Part shown: positions 1 through 5,646 of the stretch, one piece after another | How positions within the stretch are numbered: position 1 is the stretch's first letter | How the letters are laid out: each line of letters begins with the position of its first letter | From: Gammaproteobacteria bacterium | GTDB lineage: Bacteria; Pseudomonadota; Gammaproteobacteria; GRL18 | Length of the DNA: 10,306 bases | NCBI GenBank assembly: GCA_027076245.1 | Contig: JALTKC010000516.1 | Location: 1 to 10,306 of the forward strand | Direction: 5' to 3' | Notes under the pieces: generated by a model | Databases searched by the model: none | What the model was told of the DNA's origin: nothing | What the model saw: the letters and a program-made list of their open reading frames with translations, nothing else | Program-made: the position numbers and the translations under genes

Positions 1-12
1 TTTCTTGCTCAT
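1..12 (-). CDS. 5' end of an unidentified gene running off the left edge
   Basis: Only four codons are inside the window (Met-Ser-Lys-Lys on the minus strand). The start is credible because a clear Shine-Dalgarno AGGAG lies at 19-23, six bases before the ATG, and a perfect TATAAT -10 hexamer lies further upstream at 35-40. The product cannot be identified. It is transcribed away from the antitoxin remnant at 78-239. Confidence 0.6.
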
Positions 13-34
13 TTTGTTCTCCTGAATTTCTGAT

Positions 35-65
35 ATTATATCTTAAATGCTTGTTCAGTTTTCAG
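35..65 (-). promoter_or_regulatory. Probable sigma-70 promoter of the left-edge gene
   Basis: On the minus strand there is a perfect -10 hexamer TATAAT (40 to 35). A weak -35-like CTGAAA (65 to 60) is 19 bases away, longer than the usual 17. The -10 is 22 bases upstream of the ATG at 12, with an AGGAG ribosome site between them. The -10 is convincing and the -35 is doubtful. Confidence 0.4.
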
Positions 66-77
66 GGTCCACTATAA

Positions 78-239
78 TTTTTAAAGGCCAACAGAGGCAG
101 ACCAAAAGCTGATAAAACAAAAAAAGCCATCAGCATCCGCCTGTCTGATGATGTGCTTGAATATTTTCGTGCCACTGGCAAAGGCTGGCAGACTCGTCTT
201 AATGAGGTGCTGGAGATGTACGTTAAATCACACCGGTAA
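78..239 (+). pseudogene. Truncated BrnA-family antitoxin (C-terminal RHH half only)
   Basis: The frame opens after a stop at 75-77 and ends with TAA at 237-239. It encodes about 53 residues, including RGRPKADKTKKAISIRL, then LSDDVLEYFRATGKGW and QTRLNEVLEMYV. This is the hallmark of the BrnA antitoxin C-terminal domain: an RGRP lead-in, a ribbon-helix-helix strand, and the 'GKGWQTRxN' helix. BrnA normally has about 40-50 further N-terminal residues and an ATG start. Neither is present, and no BrnT toxin lies upstream in the window; instead the promoter of the divergent left-edge gene sits there. I read it as a decayed remnant whose 5' half and toxin partner were lost, with the breakpoint near 75-85. 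Family assignment is strong; loss of function is inferred. Confidence 0.75.
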
Positions 240-399
240 GTCATTGCCAACCCCCTCCAAGACGACCGAATACAAAGCCGGGATCGTATTGCATAGTGTC
301 TTGACCATGCGTTATAAAAACGGCTATATCCGTCTCGGTAAAACCTTTACCGCCTAAATCCAGTGCTCCAGGATGGTTTTTTATAATGTTGATTTAAAC
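240..399. other. Spacer between the BrnA remnant and the dinJ-yafQ module
   Basis: No supported gene is present. It contains a perfect 7-bp inverted repeat CGGTAAA/TTTACCG (336-342 and 346-352, 3-base gap). It also holds a terminator-like element at 358-383 (ATCC/GGAT stem followed by GG and six T). That element shares its first 7 and last 10 bases with another behind yafQ at 1053-1075. A minus-strand open frame of about 45 codons covers much of the stretch but has no credible start signal. Confidence 0.4.
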
Positions 400-427
400 T
401 TGTTTTAAAAAATTTACGTTCTATAAT
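400..427 (+). promoter_or_regulatory. Sigma-70 promoter of the dinJ-yafQ module
   Basis: The -35 is TTGTTT (400-405) and the -10 is a perfect TATAAT (422-427), with a 16-base spacer. The antitoxin ATG is at 460. The -10 lies inside the palindromic operator at 423-446, as expected for a promoter autorepressed by the antitoxin or the toxin-antitoxin complex. Confidence 0.7.
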
Positions 428-446
428 AATACTATAGCATTATTAT
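423..446. promoter_or_regulatory. Palindromic operator of the toxin-antitoxin module
   Basis: This 24-base palindrome matches its own reverse complement at 22 of 24 positions; only the pair 431/438 breaks symmetry. The half sites are ATAATAAT and ATTATTAT around a CTATAG centre (432-437). It overlaps the -10 box and lies just before the antitoxin gene. RHH antitoxins of the RelB/DinJ type bind such palindromes as dimers of dimers, so conditional autorepression is the natural reading. Position and symmetry are seen; binding is inferred. Confidence 0.7.
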
Positions 447-459
447 GTAGGTAAAGATC

Positions 460-711
460 ATGTCTGGCACAGTGATTAAAGAAACAACCAGCGTCAAACT
501 GGACAAAGCGGCAAAAGACGAAGCCAAACGTATTTTTAGCCAATTAGGCATAACAATGGGTGAAGCATTTAATTTATTTTTGCATCAAGTTACTTTAAAT
601 AAAGGGCTTCCATTTGAAGTGAAAATTCCTAACAAACTGACTAAATCAGTGATAGAAGAGGCTCGTCAGGGTAAAAATGTGGATGACTACTCCATAGATG
701 AGCTTAAATGA
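460..711 (+). CDS. dinJ: RelB/DinJ-family antitoxin
   Basis: This 83-residue protein is the antitoxin of a type II toxin-antitoxin pair. It should neutralise the downstream YafQ-like ribonuclease and repress its own promoter. The N-terminal part (about residues 9-50) reads as a ribbon-helix-helix DNA-binding domain: strand TTSVKLDKAA, helix EAKRIFSQLGITMGEA, helix FNLFLHQVTLNKGLPFEV. The phrase 'G(I/L)T..EA...FL.....LPFE' is typical of RelB/DinJ. The acidic tail (residues 64-83) is the expected toxin-wrapping segment. A weak TAGG ribosome site (448-451) precedes the ATG by eight bases. The stop overlaps the toxin start as ATGA, so the two are translationally coupled. Family assignment is firm; the DinJ label rests mainly on the YafQ partner. 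Confidence 0.9.
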   Translation: MSGTVIKETTSVKLDKAAKDEAKRIFSQLGITMGEAFNLFLHQVTLNKGLPFEVKIPNKLTKSVIEEARQGKNVDDYSIDELK

Positions 712-974
712 AACTCAGAAGACACAAACAGTTCCTAAAAGATTGGAATAAAACCAAACTTACGGATGGTCAATTTACCAAGTTCATAAAGTTTTCTGAA
801 TGTTTACGATTAAATAAACCGTTGCCACCAGAATCAAAAGATCACGACTTAAATGGTGAATATCAGGATTGTAGAGAATTTCATCTTGGTGGTGATATGT
901 TGGTTATTTATCTTTGCTCAAATGAAGAAATAACTTTTTTAAGACTTGGTACCCATAGTCAGCTTTTCAAATAA
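708..974 (+). CDS. yafQ: YafQ-family mRNA interferase toxin
   Basis: This 88-residue RelE/ParE-fold toxin belongs to the YafQ group, which cleaves mRNA on the ribosome and halts translation. The catalytic set known from E. coli YafQ (His50, His63, Asp67, His87, Phe91) is present with identical spacing at His46, His59, Asp63, His83 and Phe87. The motifs are DHDLNGEYQDCREFHLGGD and the C-terminal RLGTHSQLF. The toxin therefore looks intact and active. Its start overlaps the antitoxin stop by four bases. The expected ribosome site falls within the antitoxin's last codons, and translation probably follows that of the antitoxin. Two terminator-like hairpins lie downstream. Confidence 0.92.
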   Translation: MKLRRHKQFLKDWNKTKLTDGQFTKFIKFSECLRLNKPLPPESKDHDLNGEYQDCREFHLGGDMLVIYLCSNEEITFLRLGTHSQLFK

Positions 975-998
975 TCAGTTTGTCTGAAGGGGCATACC

Positions 999-1019
999 AG
1001 CAGTGAATGACTGCTTTTT
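999..1019 (+). terminator. Intrinsic terminator after yafQ
   Basis: A 6-bp perfect stem AGCAGT (999-1004) / ACTGCT (1010-1015) with a 5-base loop is followed by a run of T (1015-1019). It starts 24 bases after the toxin stop. The stem is short, so termination may be partial. Confidence 0.6.
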
Positions 1020-1051
1020 CATTTATTTCGTTAGTTTAAAAAAATCCTGAA

Positions 1052-1074
1052 CATCCAGTTTGGGGTGGTTTTTT
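1052..1074 (+). terminator. Second terminator-like hairpin, similar to the element before the module
   Basis: A 5-bp stem CATCC (1052-1056) / GGGTG (1063-1067) includes one T-G wobble and is followed by G and six T (1069-1074). The sequence resembles the element at 358-383: both start ATCCAGT and end TGGTTTTTTA, with 9 versus 6 differing bases between. The two therefore flank the dinJ-yafQ unit in the same orientation. Confidence 0.45.
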
Positions 1075-1093
1075 ACCGTTAAAAATAATTCTC

Positions 1094-1124
1094 AAATGTC
1101 AGCTATCTGATTCCATTGACATTT
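1094..1124. repeat. Perfect 8-bp inverted repeat in the spacer before the tRNA
   Basis: AAATGTCA (1094-1101) and TGACATTT (1117-1124) are exact reverse complements separated by 15 bases. No T tract follows on either strand, so a terminator is unlikely. It could be a protein-binding site or a recombination-associated structure. Its role is unknown. Confidence 0.5.
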
Positions 1125-1161
1125 ACAAACAAAACAAGCTAAAGAGGTTTTTTTAAAGGAT

Positions 1162-1179
1162 AAAACTGCACAAAGTGCA
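1162..1179 (-). terminator. Possible terminator of the tRNA-Leu transcript
   Basis: On the minus strand a 5-bp stem TGCAC/GTGCA with a 3-base loop (1179 to 1167) is followed by GTTTTA. It lies about 47 bases past the tRNA 3' end. The stem is weak, so this is only a candidate. Confidence 0.3.
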
Positions 1180-1225
1180 AATTTATGCTTTAAATGACAA
1201 AATTTAGAGGGATATATTTTGAAAA

Positions 1226-1312
1226 TGGTGCCCAGGAGAGGACTTGAACCTCCACGACCTTGCGATCACTAGCACCTGAAGCTAGCGTGTCTACCAATTT
1301 CACCACCTGGGC
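1226..1312 (-). tRNA. tRNA-Leu (anticodon CAG)
   Basis: This 87-base class II tRNA decodes CUG. The acceptor stem pairs GCCCAGG (1312-1306) with CCTGGGC, followed by discriminator A and an encoded CCA (1228-1226). The D-arm has GGTGAAATTGGTAGAC. The anticodon stem CTAGC/GCTAG encloses the loop TTCAGGT with CAG at the anticodon positions. A long variable arm and a GGTTCAAGTCC T-arm complete it. The anticodon arm closely resembles the E. coli tRNA-Leu(CAG) one. It is the last gene of the minus-strand run, and its 3' end faces the toxin-antitoxin patch. Confidence 0.96.
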
Positions 1313-1338
1313 ATATCTGTGTTTAGATGGGAGTGCAG

Positions 1339-1397
1339 ATTATACATATTTTTTAAAAAAAATACTTCTTTTTTTAAAAAATTTTTATTTTTTCTTT
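1339..1397 (-). promoter_or_regulatory. Probable tRNA-Leu promoter with an A/T-tract UP-like element
   Basis: A perfect -10 TATAAT is read on the minus strand at 1344 to 1339, 26 bases before the mature tRNA 5' end. It is followed by a GC-richer stretch suited to a stable-RNA discriminator. The -35 position (about 1362-1367) matches consensus poorly. Bases 1346-1393 upstream are nearly pure A/T with several A and T tracts, resembling an UP element that could compensate for the poor -35. The -10 is clear; the rest is inferred. Confidence 0.45.
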
Positions 1398-1400
1398 ATA

Positions 1401-1432
1401 CAGCGGGGCATAAACCCCTGTATACCCCGCTG
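1401..1432. terminator. Strong hairpin between dctP and the tRNA
   Basis: CAGCGGGG (1401-1408) and CCCCGCTG (1425-1432) form a perfect 8-bp GC-rich stem with a 16-base loop, extendable by one A-T pair. The loop contains a second CCCC (1415-1418) that could pair with the same GGGG in competition. On the dctP strand no T run follows, so it is not a canonical intrinsic terminator. It may still act as a 3'-end stabilising or pausing structure about 35 bases after the dctP stop. Confidence 0.45.
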
Positions 1433-1467
1433 TTGTTCTGTTTTAGTTATACTGTTTTAACCGTTTT

Positions 1468-2553
1468 TTAACTGTTTTCTCTGGCTTGCATATAAGCCTG
1501 CTCACTAACGGCGCTCCATTGCATAACATTTTTTCTAAAGTCCGTATAGGATTTATAGATTTTTGCCGACAATTTATCATGCTTGCCCACATCAGCAATA
1601 ACGGCCTGTGACAGGTCATTCAGCTTTTTAATGACATCATCAGGATACTGGCGCATCTCGACTTTATGCTTGTTGATCAATGTCTGCAGTGCCTGATTGT
1701 TTCTGGCGGTATAATCGGCCAGCATATCCTGATTGGCCACCTTACAGGCGGCACGGACTATTACCTGCAGGTCTTTGGGCAGTTTATTGAAGGCATCTTT
1801 ATTGATCATGGCTTCCATAGTGGACCCCGGCTCGTGCCAGCCTGGGTAGTAATAGAATTTAGCCACTTTATAGAGGCCGAAAGCCATATCATTATAAGGG
1901 CCGACCCATTCGGTCGCATCAATGGCGCCGGACTGCATGGAGGTGTATATTTCACCGCCGGGCAGGGTGACCGGGGTTCCGCCGGCACGTTTCAGGACTT
2001 CACCGCCCATGCCGGGAATACGCATTTTCAGACCGTTCAAATCCGCTATGCTGTTAATTTCCTTATTAAACCAGCCGCCCATCTGTACACCGGTATTACC
2101 CGCAGCATTGGGGATCAGGTTAAACTGATCGTAGAGTTCTTCCCATAGCTGCATACCACCGCCGTAATACAGCCAGGCGTTCATTTCCTGGGCGGTCAGG
2201 CCGAAGGGTACAGAGGTAAAAAACTGGGTAGCGGGATGCTTGCCCTTCCAGTAATAGGCACCGCTGTGCCCCATCTGGGCGGTACCGCGGGAGACCGCAT
2301 CAAACACTTCCAGAGCCGGAACAATTTCATTGGCGCCATAGACTTTTACCTTAAGCCGGCCGCCGCTCATTTCATTAATGGTTCTGGCCAGGAAATTGGC
2401 ACCGGTTCCCAGGCCGGGAAAGTTTTTAGGCCAGGATGTGACCATTTTCCATTTAATGGTTTTAGCTGCGGATGCCGTTTTAATACCGCTGACCATGCCG
2501 GCGGCGGCTACGGAACCGGCGCCTGCACCTTTAATAAAATCGCGTCTTTTCAT
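1468..2553 (-). CDS. TRAP transporter periplasmic solute-binding protein, DctP/TakP-like, Tat-exported
   Basis: This 361-residue extracytoplasmic binding protein is of the TRAP type that delivers organic acids to a DctQ/DctM permease. Residues 1-30 are a twin-arginine signal: RRDFIK, then an Ala/Gly-rich hydrophobic stretch ending TASAA. The mature part reads as the 'mannitol/chloroaromatic' DctP subgroup that includes the 2-oxoacid binder TakP. Marks are WPKNFPGLGTGA (41-52), Gln157 in GVQMGGWF, Arg178 in LKMRIPGMGGEVLKRAGGTP, and IDATEWVGPYND (211-222) with Glu215/Trp216. Gln, Arg, Glu and Trp at these motif positions correspond to the substrate and cation ligands of TakP, so a small 2-oxo or similar carboxylate is the likely ligand. 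A good AGGAG (2563-2567) lies nine bases before the ATG, and the gene follows uvrD by 37 bases. No dctQ or dctM gene is in the window, so the permease must be elsewhere. Confidence 0.9.
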   Translation of the reverse strand: MKRRDFIKGAGAGSVAAAGMVSGIKTASAAKTIKWKMVTSWPKNFPGLGTGANFLARTINEMSGGRLKVKVYGANEIVPALEVFDAVSRGTAQMGHSGAYYWKGKHPATQFFTSVPFGLTAQEMNAWLYYGGGMQLWEELYDQFNLIPNAAGNTGVQMGGWFNKEINSIADLNGLKMRIPGMGGEVLKRAGGTPVTLPGGEIYTSMQSGAIDATEWVGPYNDMAFGLYKVAKFYYYPGWHEPGSTMEAMINKDAFNKLPKDLQVIVRAACKVANQDMLADYTARNNQALQTLINKHKVEMRQYPDDVIKKLNDLSQAVIADVGKHDKLSAKIYKSYTDFRKNVMQWSAVSEQAYMQARENS

Positions 2554-2590
2554 TGTTTATTGCTCCTGGGGTTGTTCCTTATTTTCAGTT

Positions 2591-4852
2591 TTATACTAAT
2601 TTTGCAATATTCAGCATTAGCCAGCGGGTGCCTTCGTAGTCAAAATTGACCTGGACTCTGGCTCTGGCACCTGTGCCTTCTATATCAATCACGGTGCCTT
2701 CGCCAAATTTTTTATGTGTGACTCTTTGTCCAATGCTGATACCGTTTTCATTCTCTTCACCCTGACTACTACTCTTATAGTTATTCCGGGCAGTGGTAAA
2801 AGACGGGCTCTGGTTTACGGCTCTGACCTGGCTGATTAATGATGCCGGGATTTCTGTCAGGAACTGGGATGGGTAGGCCAGTTCGCTTCTGCCGTAAATG
2901 GTGCGGCTTTCCGCATGGGTCAGATGCAGCTGCTGGCGGGCGCGGGTAATGCCCACATAGCACAGCCGGCGCTCTTCTTCGAGGCGGCCGCCGGTAAAAT
3001 CCTGCAGGGCATTTTTATGGGGGAACAGCCCCTGCTCCATACCACATAAAAACACCAGCTCAAATTCCAGCCCCTTGGCGCTGTGCAGACTCATTAACTG
3101 CACACAGTCTTCCCATTCATCCGCCTGACCTTCCCCGGCTTCAAGAGCGGCATGAGCCAGAAATTCTGCCAGCGGTGACATTGAGCCGGCCTCTTCAGGC
3201 ACATCACTGGCATGACTTAATTCCAGGCTGTCCTTAACCGCTTCAAGTAACGGATCACCCTCATCATCAAAGCGTTTGGCGGCATTAACCAGTTCCTCCA
3301 GGTTCTCCACTTTAGCCTGCGCCCGTTCGGAATTTTCCTTACCGTGAAATTCCTTTAGCTGAGAGGCTTCAACAATATGTACTACCTGTTCTGACAGGCT
3401 CATACTGTCATCGTTCACTGCGGCGGTCATTTCATCAATTAAGTCCAGAAATTTCTGTACCGAACCGGCGGCTCTGGCAGTCAGCTGCTTATTGGCAATC
3501 ATGTCTGCTGCGGTCTGCCATAAATGCTGCTCTGTGGCTCTGGCTTCGGCGCGTATCATCTCAATAGTACGCTGACCAATACCGCGGGTGGGTACGTTGA
3601 TGATCCGTTCCATTGCGGCATCATCCTGACGGTTAGCCACCAGACGCAGATAAGCCAGAGCATCCTTGATTTCCGCCCGTTCATAAAAGCGCAGACCGCC
3701 GTAAACCCGATAGGGTATGGCGCGTTTGACCAGCTCATATTCATGGGGCTGAGACTGGGCATTGGAGCGGTATAAAATGGCTATTTCGCTGCGTTTGCCG
3801 CCTTTTTCCACCCATTTTTCTATCTGCCCGGCCACATAAGCGGCTTCGTCAATTTCATTAAAAGCCTGATAAACCTGTAATAGTTCACCTTCCCCGTCTT
3901 CTGTCCATAACTCCTTACCCAGCCGTTCGGTATTATTGGCAATCACCGCATTGGCGGCTTCCAGAATATTACCCGTGGAACGGTAATTCTGTTCCAGACG
4001 AATGGTTTCACAGCTGCCGGCCTTAAAATCCTGTTCAAATTCGCGGATATGTTCTATTTTTGCCCCCCGCCAGCCGTAAATAGACTGATCATCATCACCC
4101 ACCACAAAGGTATTTAGATGGGTATCGGGCAGGTTATTACCGCTGAGGACTTTCAGCCAGGCATACTGAATGGTATTGGTATCCTGAAATTCATCCACCA
4201 GAATATGACTGAAACGCTGCTGGTAATGCTTTAATAAATGGGGCTGTTTCAGCCATAGCTCATGTGCTCTGAGCAGCAGTTCAGCAAAGTCCACCAGACC
4301 AGTACGCTGACATAAAGTCTCATACTGCTGATAGACGTCCAGCATGTATTCACGGTTATGCAGTTCCTGGACATTAATGTGCTCACAGCGCAGACCATTG
4401 TCCTTGCTTTCGTTAATAAACCACTGCACTTCTCTGGGCGGATTCTGTTTGTCATCAATACCCAGTTCTTTCATAATCCGCTTGATCAGACGCAGTTGAT
4501 CATCACTGTCTATGATCTGAAAGTTCTCCACCAGATCGGCATCCTGCCAGTGCGCTCTTAACAGCCGGTGAGCCAGACCGTGAAAGGTACCGACCCACAT
4601 ATTGCGTACTGGTGTTTTAAGCAGGTTTTCTATACGAAAACGCATTTCTCCGGCCGCCTTATTGGTAAAGGTGACCGCCAGAATGCTATAGGGAGACACA
4701 TTTTCTACCTGCACCAGCCAGGCAATACGATGCACCAGTACCCGGGTTTTACCACTGCCGGCACCGGCCAGTACCAGGGTATTTTGTGCTTCTGAGCAGA
4801 CCGCCTGACGCTGGGCTTTGTTCAGAGGATCGATTATGCGGGATATGTCCAT
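2591..4852 (-). CDS. uvrD: DNA helicase II UvrD (superfamily 1A)
   Basis: This 753-residue ATP-dependent 3'-5' DNA helicase acts in nucleotide excision and mismatch repair. E. coli UvrD is about 720 residues. Seen in order: Walker A AGAGSGKT with Lys35, motif Ia TFTNKAAGEM (61-70), Walker B VDEFQDTN (219-226), motif III GDDDQSIYGWRGA (252-264), EQNYRST (287-293), motif V LHSAKGLEFELVF (589-601) and motif VI EEERRLCYVGITRAR (625-639). The C-terminal GQRVTHKKFGEGTV (708-721) begins the Tudor-like domain found in UvrD/PcrA. Extra length lies mostly around 523-560. Motif IV is unusual: after RSNAQS come QPHEYEL where most UvrD proteins have an Arg-led helix. The start aligns with the E. coli N-terminus. 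It has no Shine-Dalgarno, because a heptamer array occupies the leader and puts an in-frame stop five codons upstream. Confidence 0.97.
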   Translation of the reverse strand: MDISRIIDPLNKAQRQAVCSEAQNTLVLAGAGSGKTRVLVHRIAWLVQVENVSPYSILAVTFTNKAAGEMRFRIENLLKTPVRNMWVGTFHGLAHRLLRAHWQDADLVENFQIIDSDDQLRLIKRIMKELGIDDKQNPPREVQWFINESKDNGLRCEHINVQELHNREYMLDVYQQYETLCQRTGLVDFAELLLRAHELWLKQPHLLKHYQQRFSHILVDEFQDTNTIQYAWLKVLSGNNLPDTHLNTFVVGDDDQSIYGWRGAKIEHIREFEQDFKAGSCETIRLEQNYRSTGNILEAANAVIANNTERLGKELWTEDGEGELLQVYQAFNEIDEAAYVAGQIEKWVEKGGKRSEIAILYRSNAQSQPHEYELVKRAIPYRVYGGLRFYERAEIKDALAYLRLVANRQDDAAMERIINVPTRGIGQRTIEMIRAEARATEQHLWQTAADMIANKQLTARAAGSVQKFLDLIDEMTAAVNDDSMSLSEQVVHIVEASQLKEFHGKENSERAQAKVENLEELVNAAKRFDDEGDPLLEAVKDSLELSHASDVPEEAGSMSPLAEFLAHAALEAGEGQADEWEDCVQLMSLHSAKGLEFELVFLCGMEQGLFPHKNALQDFTGGRLEEERRLCYVGITRARQQLHLTHAESRTIYGRSELAYPSQFLTEIPASLISQVRAVNQSPSFTTARNNYKSSSQGEENENGISIGQRVTHKKFGEGTVIDIEGTGARARVQVNFDYEGTRWLMLNIAKLV

Positions 4853-4922
4853 ATAGGTTATAGGTTATAGGTTATAGGTTATAGGTTATAGGTTATAGGT
4901 TATAGGTTATAGGTTATAGGTT
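4853..4922. repeat. Ten perfect tandem copies of a heptanucleotide abutting the uvrD start
   Basis: The unit ATAGGTT (plus strand; AACCTAT on the uvrD strand) occurs exactly ten times without an error over 70 bases. It fills nearly all of the 77-base gap between the pgl stop (4930) and the uvrD ATG (4852). The uvrD strand offers no purine-rich ribosome site here, but each unit junction creates a -10-like TATAAC. Perfect identity of all copies indicates recent expansion by slippage, so copy number is probably variable. Since seven is not a multiple of three and the array is untranslated, any effect would be on leader length, spacing or transcription rather than reading frame. Confidence 0.97.
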
Positions 4923-4929
4923 CTTCATT

Positions 4930-5610
4930 TTAGGGTCGGGCGTCGGGGTCAAGCATTACATCGACGCAGTTTAAAGCTCTGATGCGGGCTATGGGTAAAG
5001 GGTCGCCGGCCAGCCATTGTTTGACAGCAGTTTTTTTACTGCTGCCGGTTACCAGAATAAGTGTGTGCTCACTTTGGGCCAGAGCCTTGTGGCTCAAAGT
5101 GACTCTTTCCGGTGGCGGCTTGGGTGAGTGATAAACGGCATGGGTCAGTTCCGTGGGGTTATGCTCGTGTCCGGGGAATAAACTGGCGGTGTGGCCGTCC
5201 TCGCCCATACCCAGCAGTACCATATTAAAGGGCAGATAATTTTCAATCTGTTCAGCATATTGACGGGCGCCCTCTTCCGGGCCCAGCTCTGCAGGAATGG
5301 GGTGAAAATTTTCAGACGGAAAATTAACCTTGTTCAGCCAGGTCTGTTCTACCATTAGACTGTTACGTTCCGGATCATCCACCGGCAGGCAGCGCTCATC
5401 CCCCAGAAAAAGCTGCCATTTGTCCCAGGGCTGGGGTTGTTCGGCCAGCAGTTCATAGATTCGTTTCGGGGTGGTGCCTCCGGCCAGTACCAGGCTAAAG
5501 CTACCCTGCCGGGCCATAGCTTCTTCAGCTTTTGCGAGAATATGTTTTACGGCCTCCCGTGCTACCTCTTCTGCACTGGGGTAGTAATACCAGTGGACTT
5601 TATCGTTCAT
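4930..5610 (-). CDS. pgl: 6-phosphogluconolactonase (DevB type)
   Basis: This 226-residue cytosolic enzyme hydrolyses 6-phosphogluconolactone to 6-phosphogluconate, the second step of the oxidative pentose phosphate and Entner-Doudoroff routes. Family marks are LAGGTTPKRIYELL (42-55), FLGDERCLPVDDPERNS (68-84), GMGEDGHTASLFPGH (134-148) and PERVTLS (167-173). The length is normal for the short DevB type. A GGAAG ribosome site (5616-5620) sits five bases before the ATG, and the gene follows glucokinase by 36 bases, so the two are probably cotranscribed. The usual partner, glucose-6-phosphate dehydrogenase, is not in the window. Confidence 0.95.
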   Translation of the reverse strand: MNDKVHWYYYPSAEEVAREAVKHILAKAEEAMARQGSFSLVLAGGTTPKRIYELLAEQPQPWDKWQLFLGDERCLPVDDPERNSLMVEQTWLNKVNFPSENFHPIPAELGPEEGARQYAEQIENYLPFNMVLLGMGEDGHTASLFPGHEHNPTELTHAVYHSPKPPPERVTLSHKALAQSEHTLILVTGSSKKTAVKQWLAGDPLPIARIRALNCVDVMLDPDARP

Positions 5611-5646
5611 TATTGCTTCCGGCTTGTTTAATCATTTATTTGCAAC

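Noticed and set aside
148..357. Plus-strand 69-codon open frame overlapping the BrnA remnant
   Set aside because: It is out of frame with the recognisable BrnA coding, has no ribosome site, and its first half is the alternative reading of that remnant.
240..402. A 45-codon minus-strand open frame reading like a protein fragment (GGKGFTETDIAVF... ending GRLGGGWQ)
   Set aside because: It has no ATG near a ribosome site and starts right after a stop. I could not link it to a family, so it may be chance or an old remnant.
975..1225. Possible integron attC site behind the toxin-antitoxin unit
   Set aside because: No GTTRRRY and RYYYAAC core pair with the expected nested arms could be found; the 8-bp inverted repeat at 1094-1124 does not fit.
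1666..2649. Several long plus-strand open frames opposite dctP and its junction with uvrD
   Set aside because: They are antisense to a clearly recognised gene, have no ribosome sites and show low-complexity shadow composition.
4853..4922. CRISPR array or telomere
   Set aside because: Units are 7 bases with no spacers, and the array is internal between two genes, so it is a simple tandem repeat despite telomere-like composition.
5311..5320. TTCAGACGGA, close to the Neisseria-type DNA uptake sequence
   Set aside because: Single copy with one mismatch inside pgl coding sequence; best explained by chance.
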